This document shows positions 45,889 through 58,018 of a DNA stretch of 64,000 nucleotides, in pieces. The first letter of the stretch is position 1. Every line of letters begins with the position of its first letter. The translations under genes were made by a program, and so were the position numbers. The notes below the pieces were generated by a model. It was not told where the DNA came from. It made no database searches and was given only the letters and a program-made list of their open reading frames with translations. Source of the DNA: Thamnaconus septentrionalis (lineage: Eukaryota > Chordata > Actinopteri > Tetraodontiformes > Monacanthidae); NCBI GenBank assembly GCA_009823395.1, contig CM020507.1, forward strand, positions 2,198,501 through 2,262,500. The letters run 5' to 3'.

Positions 45889-47643
45889 TCTGGAGCTAGA
45901 AAGAATGACAGAAAGATAAACATGTCTTACCTCCTGTGGCCAAAGTCAGTAAAACCAGCGGGACAAGTTGAGAAAGAATTATTTGACTTTAAGAATCACA
46001 ATAATGATAATAATGATCAAAACAAAATACATGAAAAATGTTGAAGAATTAAGAGAAAGGCTGGAGGAGACGTCCGCCACTCAGCGACACTGCAGTTGTT
46101 GCTGCTGCTGCCGATGATGCTGCTGCTGATGATGATAAAAAAAAAAAGAAAAAGGTTCACGATTAAGATGAAGACAATGTTAAAGAAAACACTGATGATG
46201 CTTCTTTCCGTCCGCATGCGCGCTGCGTCGGAATCCAGTTACAAGCAGAGGTCTCAGAGGCGTTCACAGGTCTCCTCACCTGCAGCTCAGGGTTTCTGCA
46301 CACAGGCAGCGCCCTCTGCTGGCTGCCAGTTGACCTTCCCCGACCGCATATATGACGGTCTGCTGTGGTAAGGCAGCTTTATTCCATGCGAGTCTTACAG
46401 AACATGTCACTTGCCTTGGTGACATCAGGGTGTGTTTCCACACACCACACCCCCTGCCAGGTGTTGGCTCCGCACTCTGTTTCAGTCCCTTTCATTTTAT
46501 TTTCATTCATAAGGCTGTGAACAGAGGACTAACTATTCAGATAATCAGATATCCCACGGAAGGTTCCTCACATAGTCAAAATGAAAAATGAAGTTAATGT
46601 TTGACTCAACCAACTGACCGGGCACAACCTGAACACGATGGCCGATACATAATACATAATGGCGCTTTCACTGACTCATGTGATTACAATAACCCTTACC
46701 ATAGGTTGGCTTCTTTACATGTGCTAAAAATAAATATAAGCTGCAGGAATTCCTTGAAGAACTGAAATAAAACTCTGAAGCAACCATTTATTGGTTATTG
46801 AACAGATTTTTTGGGGGGTAGGGTTGGGGCTATGGTTAGGGTTGAGGTTGGAGCTAGGGTTAGTATTCTGTTATTTCAGTTCTTATGGTATTCCTGCGCC
46901 GTAGATGTATTATCAGCATATATGAAGGAGGTGAATGGATTTCTGTCCCTCACACACTTCAGCTGCTCCTTTTGTGTGCTGCCGCAGCAGCCTGTCACTT
47001 GCCTCTTGGCAACGCAGTTCTGCTTTTCTCCCGCTTATTATTCCACAAGCTTAGTGCCTCATTGGGACCTGTTACCTCGTGACCTAGAGATAACCATTTT
47101 CTTTTATATTTTTGTCAATTTTTCAAAATTTTATTCATTCATCTTCTGTGACCCTTCCCACAAAGTAATGGGTTGAAGCTCCTCTCCCCCAGTTTTGTCA
47201 GACTGTTTATAATCATCCGTAACTTGTGCTAACCTTACTGTGTCTGTATTCAGTATCATTTATTCAAGTTTCCAATATTTCATATAAATAGTGAGCACAC
47301 AGTTCTGTGTTATTGGTGAATAGGTGAATAGATGAATGGCCTTCATCCTGCAACATTCAGGTTGAGTTGAAAGGATGCTTTGACACTATGACAGAGCTAG
47401 ATTTTTATTGGAAGGCAACCAAAACCGCAGCTTTCAAGCTCCGATTCGGACCACATGTGCTCCAAATCATCTTTGTATGGACTGTTGCTTCTAGGGCTGC
47501 TGTGATTGGTCTCCTATGGCCCAGCAAGGACACATTGTTTCATTTGTGTGGATGTTGGTCCCACTGCATTGGCTGTGTCGCTGTCCAACACCCCTAATGA
47601 AAGAACATCACTCCACCACACGGCAGTTTTTCATGTCAATGTT

Positions 47644-47649
47644 TTTATT
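47644..47649 (-). terminator. tet3: Candidate polyadenylation signal of tet3
   Basis: AATAAA on the minus strand with a GT-rich element 20-40 bases downstream. Confidence 0.45.
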
Positions 47650-48130
47650 TATCGCGCAACATAAAACAATATTGTGGGCTCTTTTCTTTTCTTTTTTTTT
47701 TTTTTAAACCACATACACTATGTATTCACATAATACACCATACAGCTACAAAGAGAGAGAGAGACTGAACAAAAACACGTCTTTGTTTTTACATACTGCA
47801 TCCTTGACATGAAAAATAATGAACCGATAACAATCCTGAAACTGAAAAGAGGAATGTAGCTGCCAGTTGTGTAGGTTCACTCTTGTCTAGACTCTTTTAT
47901 CCATTTTATCTTTTTTTGGGCGCGGGTCCCAGTTTTTGACCCCTAGTTGTGGAGAGATTATATGAGGTGTTTTTGTCAGTGAGATGCATACGTGCGAGTG
48001 AGAGAAAGACAAAAAAAAATATACAAGGTGTCTGGAGAGAGGAGGTGGGGGGCGGGGTTGGGGGAGAGGGGTGGAGGACTGGCTCGGAAGGAAGCCGCTT
48101 TCCCGGTTCTGTCCCAACACCTCAGCTATT

Positions 48131-48430
48131 TCAGGTGTGGTCGACGTGCACAACGAGGCTGGGGCCAACTCTTCCCACAGCCTCGCGTGACGCCGAATGT
48201 GCGAGCCGCTCGACAGTCTGAGTGCGACTCTGCGTCTCGATTCTAATGGATTCAAGTAGACGTTGGACTGAGGGCATGTTGTGAGAATCGTCTGAGGCCG
48301 AGGCTGAGACTTTGTCTGTCGGAGAGTCAGCACCAGAGCAGCTTCCCTCCCCGGAAACACCGCTCAACTCAGAGCAACACCTCTCTCCACCAGCAAAATT
48401 ATCATCATCACACGCCCCAACATTTTCCAT
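48131..48430 (-). other. Unassigned 99-aa ORF inside the putative tet3 3' UTR
   Basis: ATG at 48430-48428 (MENVGACDDDNFAGGERC...). It is acidic and Ser-rich at first, then has a predicted helical stretch (VQRLLESIRIETQSRTQTVERL). A second, longer minus-strand frame overlaps it (48360-47887, 157 codons). I recognise no family. Purine-rich sequence upstream argues against a splice acceptor. It could be chance, an alternative exon or a decayed gene. Confidence 0.15.
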
Positions 48431-49870
48431 CTGTCTTTTTTTTTTCTTCTTTTCTTGATTTTTACACAGTGTGTATTAAGGTGTAGCATTATAGCACCAG
48501 CTGGACGACCCCATTGTCAGGTCATAAATCTCAGTACTCGTGAAAGTTTGTTTTTTTTTAAGTTTTTTTTTTTTAGTTTTTTTTTAGGGTTTTATGATGA
48601 TAGTATCAGCACCAATTAGTTAGGAAACCGTTTTGTGTGCCTTGTGCGCTGTCATTCATGTTGCTGTACCGCTGCCAGTCACCGGGTGGCTCTGTTACGT
48701 AAATGAGGGTCGGAAGAGTTTTGAGATCGAATTTGGGGGCTGGTACTTCAAGTTTACTGGTTAAGAGCATCGTGACTTCCTATGATTGCAGTTGTCACAG
48801 TTTAAAAATATGTTCATTGTTTTTTTAATTTTTTTAAAAACCTAAACAGACTAAAATATACTCAGCGGCGACTGCACGTGCAGGATGTTTCTGCTATTTC
48901 TATGGCCTCAGTTTGCTGCCGGGTGACATGGTCACAAGATGAAACAGCTCCTGTTGTCCAGAGGTGGAGCTCTTCTACTGCCCCGGGGTTTCTTTTCTTT
49001 TAACTGCAATCTACCGCAAATTCTGACTACACTGTTAAACGTCAAAGCATTCAGACGACAAACATCTTCTAAAACTCTAGAAATTGGAACTATTTACAGG
49101 CGTGGGGCTTTTGAATGGCTGAAGGGGGCCAATAGAGTCTAAACCGCCAACGCTGCAGCGACAGTACAGCACGATGACGGAGCGCACAGTGACACACAAC
49201 ACAGCAGGACCAAGTGTTATTTACGTTTGTTGAGGGTAGTCGGACTTCAAAATACCCCCCCCATCTTCCATGATTTACTTACTATCCTTAACCACTTAAA
49301 TAATCTTACCTAAATATTTTAATATTTACATTTTTTTTAGCTCTCTCTTGAGAAAAAACAAAACAAAAAACAAAACAAAAAAACAAAACAAGGAAAACCC
49401 CAAAGCTTCAAGTTGTCAATAATCGGCTCTTTCTTATCATCATTAAAATCAAGATTAAAAGTGCTTTTATAAATCTTTTCTTCTCTATGTACAATTTGTA
49501 TTAGCTATATAAAAAGATGAAAAAAACGCAAATAACATCAAAGACAATCATCATCACCATGTAATAATAAATAATAGTAGAAAACACAACAAATTTAAAA
49601 AAAAAAAAAAAAGAATAAAATGTATATGGAGCTCTGAAGCAAAACAAAACAACAAAAACCAAAGGACTTCTGCATGATTCTCTTCCCTCAGTAGCATGTT
49701 GTGATTGTGACCAGTGTCTCTACAGCGTGAGGTAGAGAGCTGGAGACCCGACAGGCTATTTTGGAGCAAACAGCACCGGAGGAGCCACACAACTGGACAA
49801 CAGTCCGATGTTCAGACCTAGGAACCAACCAAGTCAACCTGGGACTCAGTCTCTCTCTTTGGCTTTTCAC

Positions 49871-49874
<4 letters not shown>

Positions 49875-49947
<73 letters not shown>
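49875..49947. repeat. (AC)n run in the tet3 3' UTR
   Basis: Seventy-three bases of pure AC; it reads as (GT)n in the tet3 transcript. Confidence 0.97.
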
Positions 49948-49949
<2 letters not shown>

Positions 49950-51716
49950 GGGAGAGATTCCTTGGTTCCCGTCTTCCTCTCGCCACTGTTGTCTTCCCTG
50001 CGAACGGCTCGCCAGTGACTCGCTGAGTCCTCTCGCAACTCCTTCACAAGCACCACAGTTGTGGGAAACCGATTAAACGATACAACGACAGACGCTCCCT
50101 TCCCACGCGAAGGGAATTGGGTTGAATGAGAGAGAGGAGGTGACCCCCTGATCCCACCGCTGGCTGCCGGACGCTCTGATTGGCCGGCTCTGCAGGAGGA
50201 CGACAGCACCGTTGCAGAGCCGGCGGCGGGGCCTTTTTCCCAGGTGACTCAAGTGTAATTAGGAGAGCACCAGGTGAGTGTAGGAGCACCAAAGAAGCAC
50301 TGCTGTTCCAGACGCTGTGACCAACACCTCCCTGACATTCGTGCCACACGTGGAACAAAAGCACCAGCTTCACCTGCACCGGCCAAAACCCGAGGGAACC
50401 GCTGCAGAAGAGTACAGCAACAGCCCCCTCTGCTGTCCACGGATGGTAAAAAGAAGCACCAAGGCAGCGTTCGTCATCGGCGCACGCAGCAGCCACTGCT
50501 GCCCTCTAAAGGTTTCACCGCGAAATGCTCACCACCTACTCGGATGGGAAAAAAATGGAAGATAAAGTGTCCCATCTGTTTTACCGCCATGTAGTTGTAA
50601 GACTGCAGATCAGACTCAAAGTGATGTTTGCAAAACAGCAACGACTGACTTCCACCTTTTCACACGCAAGAAACCAGAATTCATAATATTGTTTCTCAGT
50701 GTGGAAGGAGGCGGACGAGGCCGCATGCAAGACCTCACGGCTGAGTCCGATTTGAGACTGAGCACCGAACAAAGTGCAGCATCGAGTGCCACGAAAACTG
50801 GAGCGGAATGAGAAGAAGTCAGAGCTGGAAGCTGAGCACCAGTGGGAAGCTGGAGGGACACGCAGGAAGAGGAAGAGCACGTCACATGACCAGGGGGCAA
50901 GAAAGGAGAATTTTAGGTTTTACACTGGATTGTTTTCAGGCGTCTGAATCATGATTATCTCCCAGCTAAAGAAAAAAAAAAGCTTGATTCTCTGGAGCGG
51001 AAAAAAGAGAAAACTGTGAATTTCTCGGCGGCGCATTTTGTGAAATTGACAAAATGCGCCGCTCAGAGGAAAGATCAGTGGAAAGGCTTCTAACGTACAA
51101 AAGTGACCCGTCTTGCCCGGCAGGTGACGGCTCCTCCTCCCAGTACAACTGGAAGATTGGTTGGCAAGAAGAAAAGGTCAGAAAGCGTTTCCGAAAAATG
51201 GAAAAAAAAAAAAAAGCAAGTGTCCGGGGTGAATCGGACTGATTCAAAGAAAGTACAAAACCAAACACAGTCACGTCATTAATAATAACATAAATGAAAA
51301 CAGAAATAATAAAAAATAAACAAGTCTTCATTATAATACCTGTAATAACAACATTGACAGTAACAATAGCGATCATAATAATATTGATAATAATAGCAAT
51401 AATTAGAATCATTAAAATTCTATAAACAAGAAGAAAACAAAACAAAACAAAAAACAAATGGAGTTCCTCTCCGGGGAAGAGAGAGGAAGAGCACCACAGG
51501 CAGCGTTTTCCCAAGACCAAACCGCTGCCTGACATGAGGTAAAAACAATAAAATCGTCCCCTCCTCAAAAGTGGGACCGCGGAGGGAGGGGCGGCAGGAT
51601 GGAGAGACGCCAGACTGCGGGACGGCTAAGAGACATTCATCCTGCTCGCTCACTGCTCTCTCCGCTCCTCCACGGCGTCGCCGCCGCCGTGCAGCCACCA
51701 GTCAGTTCGCCACGCC

Positions 51717-54700
51717 TCACACAAAGTAGCTGTAGGGCCCCGTGAGGCGGGTGAAGGCATAGGGAGACACAGTAACGACAGAGGAGGTGTTGAAAGTGGG
51801 CGCCAGCCGCGTCACCGGGCCCTCCCTCTTGTCTTTCGATTGCCCAGGTCCTGGACTAGCACCTGCCGCCGAGGCCCCCCACTTGCGTTTCTTGGAGAGG
51901 GCCTTAATGTCCTCCTGCGAGAGGCCGAGCAGCGCCGCCTCCTGCTGCCGCTGCAGCGCGCGCTCCGCCAGCAGCTTCATCTTGGCCTCCCACACGGCCA
52001 GGCCATGCATGGGCTGGTTGAGGTTCTTGTGCTGGTAGAAGACCAGGGAGATGCGGGTGGGGTGGGAGCGATTGGGCTTCTTGAGCGGCGTGGTGGCGTG
52101 CAGCTCCCGACGGGCGCACTCGATCAGGATGGAGCCGTGAGCCGGCGCCACCGCCACGCCGCCGATGTTGGGGTCTAGGAAGTTGTGCTCGCTGTCGGAC
52201 CACACCTCGTCGTCGTCGTCGTCGCGGCCCCTCGTGCTCTCCGCGTCGCTCTCGGCTCGGTTCGGCGTCCAGCAGGCCTGGTCCGACTGCTGCAGGGCGT
52301 CGGGGAAGAGGCGGCCCTCGGGGGCCGGGGACGGGGTACTTCCTGCCAGCGAACCTCCACAGGACTTCCAGGCCTTCTCCTGGAGCCCCAGGGGAGTGGA
52401 GCACCGACTCTCCCCTGTCTTGGACCAGAGCTTGTCGGGGTAGGCTCCCGCCGGCGTGCTATGCTTCAGACCCGGGTTGTATGCCAGCGGCCCCATGGTC
52501 CAACCGTTGGGCTGAGGGCTGGGAGCAGGGCTGGCCCAGTGCCTAGGGGTAGCTGGGCCTGGGGTTCCAGGACCTGGGGTGACTGGGCCCGGGGTACCCG
52601 GACCTGGGTTGGCGGGACCAGGGGTGCTTGGTTGTGGTGTAGCCGCACCTGAGTGAGAGCTGCCAGGCTGCGGTGTACCTGGGAGAGGTGTACTGGAGCG
52701 CGGGGTGCCTGGGAGTGCGGGGCCTTGATGAAAGTGGCCGAGGTGAGGGGACGGAGACGGGGAAGGAGCTACCTGAAGTGACGGTGAAGGGGCAGGTGAA
52801 GCCATCAGGGTATTGGAGCCGGGGAAGGGGTTCCACTGCTGCGGGTAAGGAGAAGGCGGCTGCTGCGGATGCTGGTGAAGTTGCTGCTTCTCCTGGTTCA
52901 TCATCAAGGCTTCAGCACCTTGTCTTGGAGTAAGACGGCCATCCCAAACCATACTTCCATTGGACATATGGCCCGGCCAGGCTGCAGGATGTGTTCCAGG
53001 TGTGTTGGACCTGGACTGGACCGGGGTCGTAGACCCTTCGTAAACCGGCACATCCATAGGCTCCTGTTTGATGACCGGCGTTCCCCTGCCGGAAGGCTCA
53101 GATGTGACGGAGGAAGGACGGGACTGGCTGTACTCTCTTTGGCCACTCTGGTTCGGCGGATTGGCCTGCATCGGGTACCGGCCATCAGCCTGGGCCAGCC
53201 GGGCCTGTAGGCTCTGGATGTCTGGCTTCTGATCCTCCTGCTCCACCTTGATGCCGGTTCTATGCAAAGCACCGTTTCGACCCTCGTAGGTCCTCAGCTT
53301 GCGGGGGAAAAGTGCGTTGGGGGGGTAGTTGTAGAAGCCGTTGTGCATGGCGGACAGGCTCTGGTGGTAACTGTTGACTGGGTCAGGTGCAGAGGGATGG
53401 CCGGTCGGGGTGAGGCCTCCCCTTGCATAGTAGGCAGGGTGTGGACAGATGTTATTGAACGGGTCTGCTGCCTGCACCGGGTGACCGTCCATGGATCCGT
53501 TGAAGTGCTCCTTCTTGATGTTAGGCTTCACCTCGTGCTTTACAATTGCTGAAAGACCCCCCAAAAAGGAAATTTTAGACTTAATAGAAATATTTCAGAC
53601 TTCTTTTATTTCAATTCGTTCTGATAGAAATATAGAATATTTTACCTTTGTTATCTTGGGGGTGAGGGGAACCGGTGACACAGATCTCAGCCTTGACCAC
53701 GTTTTTTTCTGGCCCCTGGCCCGTCTGCTGCATGAGCTTGTTTTTCTTCTTCTCCGTCGAGGCCTTCTTGGCCTCCAGCCTGCGCTGCCGGCACGATTTG
53801 GCCGGCTCGGGCAGCCTACGCACCTCCCGGCGGAAGGCCTGAAGGACCTGGATGGCTCCCGTCTGCATCTTGAGGCGCTGCCCCTCCTCGCTGCCAAACT
53901 CGTCGGTCAGGGAGGCCCTGTAGAGGGGCAGCACGTGGAGCTGTTCATCCTCAGGTAACTTGGTCACCTCGCGGTTGTCCTCCTTGGTTAAAGTGCACAC
54001 CTGGCAGAAGACAGACAGAAGACGACAGTCAGTCACAAGACGTCTCGCCGTGTCAATTCAAACTCGACGGTACACTCTCACGAGATCGTACGTACCACCG
54101 TGCAACCGTTGTAGAGGTTGTGCTGGTCCTTGTGAGCGTGGGCACAGAAGTCCATGCAAGCGGTGACCCCGGAGAATGGACGGCCTTCCTTCAAGCCCAG
54201 CCTACAGTCAGGAGCTTTGGACTCCGTCAGGCACTGAGAGACACAGGGGAAAACTTTGTTAGCGATACAAAGACATGCTCAAAGTCTTATCGCAGGAACT
54301 TGACTCTCTCCTGGAGCGAGTGAGAGATCCGTGGAAAGATTTGACCACTGACCTGGTTGCTGTATGCCTGTGGAGCCAACCTCTTGTACAGAGGACCCAG
54401 CTCAGTCGCCAGATGCTGGAATCGATCCCTGAGTTTTCCCTCCTGGTGAGGAAAAAAACAAAAAAAAACATGGACCGGGTCAGTATGGGCAGGTTTGTTC
54501 CCCCTACGGAGCTACGATAGGATGTGTGAATGTGACCTACGGTACCTCGTCTGGCCGCTCCCCCTGCAGCCGGAACTTGCGTGGCGTTTTGCTGCGGGCG
54601 TACTTGCAGCCGTTAAAGTACATGCTCCAGGAGCAGCCGAAGGAGAAGGACGCGCCGCACGAGTCGGGGTCCTTGCCTTGACACGCACACGTTCGACTGA

Positions 54701-56120
54701 AGGGGGAGACAGTGAGAAAAGTTAAAGTTTAAGTCCCAGTGAGGAGCTGTGGTCAGCCGTAGTGCTGCAAAACCCCCCAAGTCCAACCCCTACGTGCCAA
54801 ACAGGGAGGCACTGGGTACCGTTTTTAATAGTCTTTGCCATGATGTGGCCAGGGGTCGAACCCACAACCTCCCAGTCTCAGGACGGACACTGGTTAACAC
54901 AACAGCTTTGACATTCAAAGGCATTTGTGCACATTTCACGTCACATTTCTGTTTCCAATGGCCTACGTTGAATTGTAGGAGAGAGGATTTTTATTCAGAG
55001 TCAAACAGACTGGTATAGTTGTTTTTTTTTTAGAGGTTTCAGCGCAGGTCAAACTGGTCAAACGCAAAAAAACCCTTGAAAAATAAACCCAACATAAATG
55101 ATCCCCTTACTCGTCGTTGAGGCCGCAGCGCCGGCTGGTGGGGTTTCCGTATTTGGTGAGGCTGTCGGTGAGGTCGTGGTACAGCATGTCAGCCAGACCC
55201 CGCGGGATTCCCTCCCAGGCCATGATGAGGATGATAATGACAGCGTTCTCGCAGTGGTGGCCGGCGCGCTCCCGCACCAGACACAGCAGCTTCTCCTTCT
55301 CGCCGCTGCGACGGATCACCTGGCAGGACAGAGTGCGTGGTTTCATTTTTTTTTTTTTCCAACTTACAGTTGGCTAGGATCCACACAGTGCTTGTTTTAA
55401 AAAGGCAACTCTGCCAAAATACTGCAGAGTCGTTTCACCTTCAACAGCTTTTGTTGAAACAGTTGAGCAGCTCGTTTGACACAAAGTGCAGAGTTACACA
55501 TTTAAAAAAAAAAAAAAACAGAACATTGCTTATTTTTTAACTCTTTGTTTTTAAGTAAGTTGACTCATTGAGTTTACAACAAATCTTCTTCACTATCCAG
55601 AACAAAAGACTCTCAAAACATTAATCCCAGATACCAAAAAAATTGCAAATTCATACATTCTAAAATTTAAACCAAAGCAATGTTTGACACTCTTGCTTGA
55701 AAAGTGACACCAATAATTACTGGTCAAAGAACTGAAGCTGAACAGATGTTTGTGGATGTTTTTTTTTTTTTTTTTTCCGATGCAGTGAGACACAGAGGGA
55801 GTGAGCGAGAGAGAAAGCTGTTGCTATTGGCTGCCTGCTGCCCTCCCTCTCTCCGCCCTCTCCCGCCTGCAGTGGGCAGCAGCTCTCAATCCATAGAGCC
55901 GAAAAACACACATTTGCTAACGATTGGCCGCCAGCTCGGCGAGGCACTCACCCATTTGGCGATCGGACATCCACGTGAGCTCTTGCCTTCCTTGCCGGTG
56001 TACACCACCTTCTCCACCCGGATGGCCTCCCCTTTCTGTCCATACCTGTGACACAAGGAGGGAGGAAGACATGCTAGCGGTTCATGGTCTTCATCATCGG
56101 TTCCTCCGTCTGTCTGACGT

Positions 56121-56159
<39 letters not shown>

Positions 56160-57984
56160 TTGTTGTCATCGTCCTGATTTGTTTTGGGGGCTTTTCACAT
56201 CTTTGTTAAGAGACAGGTGTAGGAGGACGGAACCTACACCATGCTGGGGTTGTTATCACTAATCTAGGAGTGGTTTCAGTGCCCTCTGTGACATCACTGA
56301 GGGGTGATTTCCTGAAATGTGTGTTTTTTACATGCACGTTCTGAAAAGCAAAGTATGTAAAAGAAAAGAAAAATCAAGTTTTATCATTTCTATTCCACAC
56401 AGGACACATTTGCAAGGAGAATCCATTCAACTCGTGAATTATGGGTATCTCTGTGCCAGGCTAACAAAAGAGAGCAACCGAAAACAGCGAACACCACTTT
56501 GCACCAAGCCGCTGACTTGGCCCCGGAGCTACTTTTGTGTTTGACTTTCAGCTGCTCAACGGGCTCTTTTCCACCTGCCCTTCAATGGAAACTCCTTCAC
56601 TGACATCACCAGGGGTCTTTTAGAGCTTCCTGCACCGGCAACAATAATGTTCTTTCCTGCACACCACCACACGCAGGCGCCAAACACTCAGCTGAAAGCA
56701 ACGTGAGAGGAATCCAGGAGGTGAAAAAAGCACAACTCCACCAATTTGCGGACTGCTGTCTGCGATCCTGTTGAGAAGACGACTGAGTGCCGTCTGTGTC
56801 ATGGACAGGCCTACGTCAGCAGCAGTTCTGCTCAGATTTTCACTGACAGGAGGAAATAAATCAGAGCTCAGAGGACTGTTTGTGACAGTTTGTGGAAACA
56901 TGAGCACACGGTGGAGACACCGAGGTGCCTGAGCAAATGATGTAAAAAGTGGGTGTAGCGACACGTGAGTAGGAGGAGGGGGAGGGGCACAAAGAGACAG
57001 AGGTCAGGGGTCGTGTCGGGGCGGGTCAGTGCTTGTCAGATGTGTGTTCACGGCCCGGATCAGGTCTCCGGCCGGTGTGATACCTGCCTTTGTGGAAGCT
57101 TCAGCCCTGAGCAGAATGGGTTTTGACGGCCAGCACAGAGGCTGCTGCTGCTGAATGGAAGCCCCGCCCCCCTCCTTCAGAAGGCCGGGGAGTGGGCTCC
57201 GTCACCACAGGAGTGGCTCAGCTTGGGTCGGGGGTGGGTCAAAGGTCAGCTGAGGACATTGGAGTCCCGAGTCTTATGTCACCTCTCACACAGCACAGTC
57301 ATCCCAGGCCGAGAAAACCCCCGTCCCCATTCAGCGCGCTCGCTCTCCGGGGACTAATGACTCAAAGTGCCGCCTCTGCAGATTAGCGGCCACATCTACG
57401 GCCCTGCTATAAAAAAAAAATAAATCACCGCTGTTAAAGCTCGGTGTTGTGGTCTTTGTTGACGTGCGGCCGCCGCTCACAGTGTCTCTACATGGAGGAC
57501 TCGGGAAGAGCCGGTGAGCTTCAAAATATCATGTGTTGCATCACCCTAGTTACTGAAACTAGGCTTTCAGTAAATGGGAGTTCAAATATAGCCTTTACTC
57601 GGCTGCCCACTTCTTCCTGCTGTGTAATTATTAGAAAAGTCTTATTAGAATCCTGAAGTGAGAAAAAAAAAACATACCTGATGTCATCTTTTGCATTTTG
57701 TTTTTTTATTTTTTTATTTTACCTTAAATGGCATCACTTCCCCTTTTTTTAAGCATTCGGGACAACCCCAGTGTGACAAAAGCAACCAATTGAATTATTT
57801 TTTGCACAGTCCATCAGTCCGCACTCTGAACAATTTTATTCATCTTCATCTTCCTCTTCCTCCCACTAATCCTTAGCTATCGTCTCCTGCTTCTCTCTGT
57901 TATGCTGCTGCTGCTGTGCTGATGATACTGATACTTCTTGTTCCTCCCACTGGATTCTGGGTCACGGATTCCCCGAGGAAACAA

Positions 57985-58018
<34 letters not shown>

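Larger units (their letters stand above)
43785..47620. other. Upstream region of the NPFF receptor, no further gene recognised
   Basis: It holds a SINE-like piece near 44.55 kb, (ATT)n/(AGT)n near 44820-44851, an AAAT-type run at 45822-45888, TGC/TGA-rich triplets near 46094-46138 and a TTAGGG-like stretch at 46813-46863. Upstream exons of the receptor probably lie here but I could not identify one. Confidence 0.45.
47625..51716 (-). other. tet3: Putative 3' UTR of tet3
   Basis: Sequence downstream of the tet3 stop with no other gene on this strand. It ends with AATAAA at 47649-47644, followed by a GT-rich stretch (GCCGTGTGGTGGAGTGATG). Vertebrate TET3 transcripts have long 3' UTRs, so 4.1 kb is reasonable. 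It contains a 73-base (CA)n run and several T and A runs. Extent is inferred; a separate gene in the GC-richer part at 47.95-48.43 kb is not excluded. Confidence 0.5.

Noticed and set aside
53491..53958. 155-codon plus-strand ORF opposite tet3
   Set aside because: It is a shadow of two conserved tet3 exons and the intron between them.
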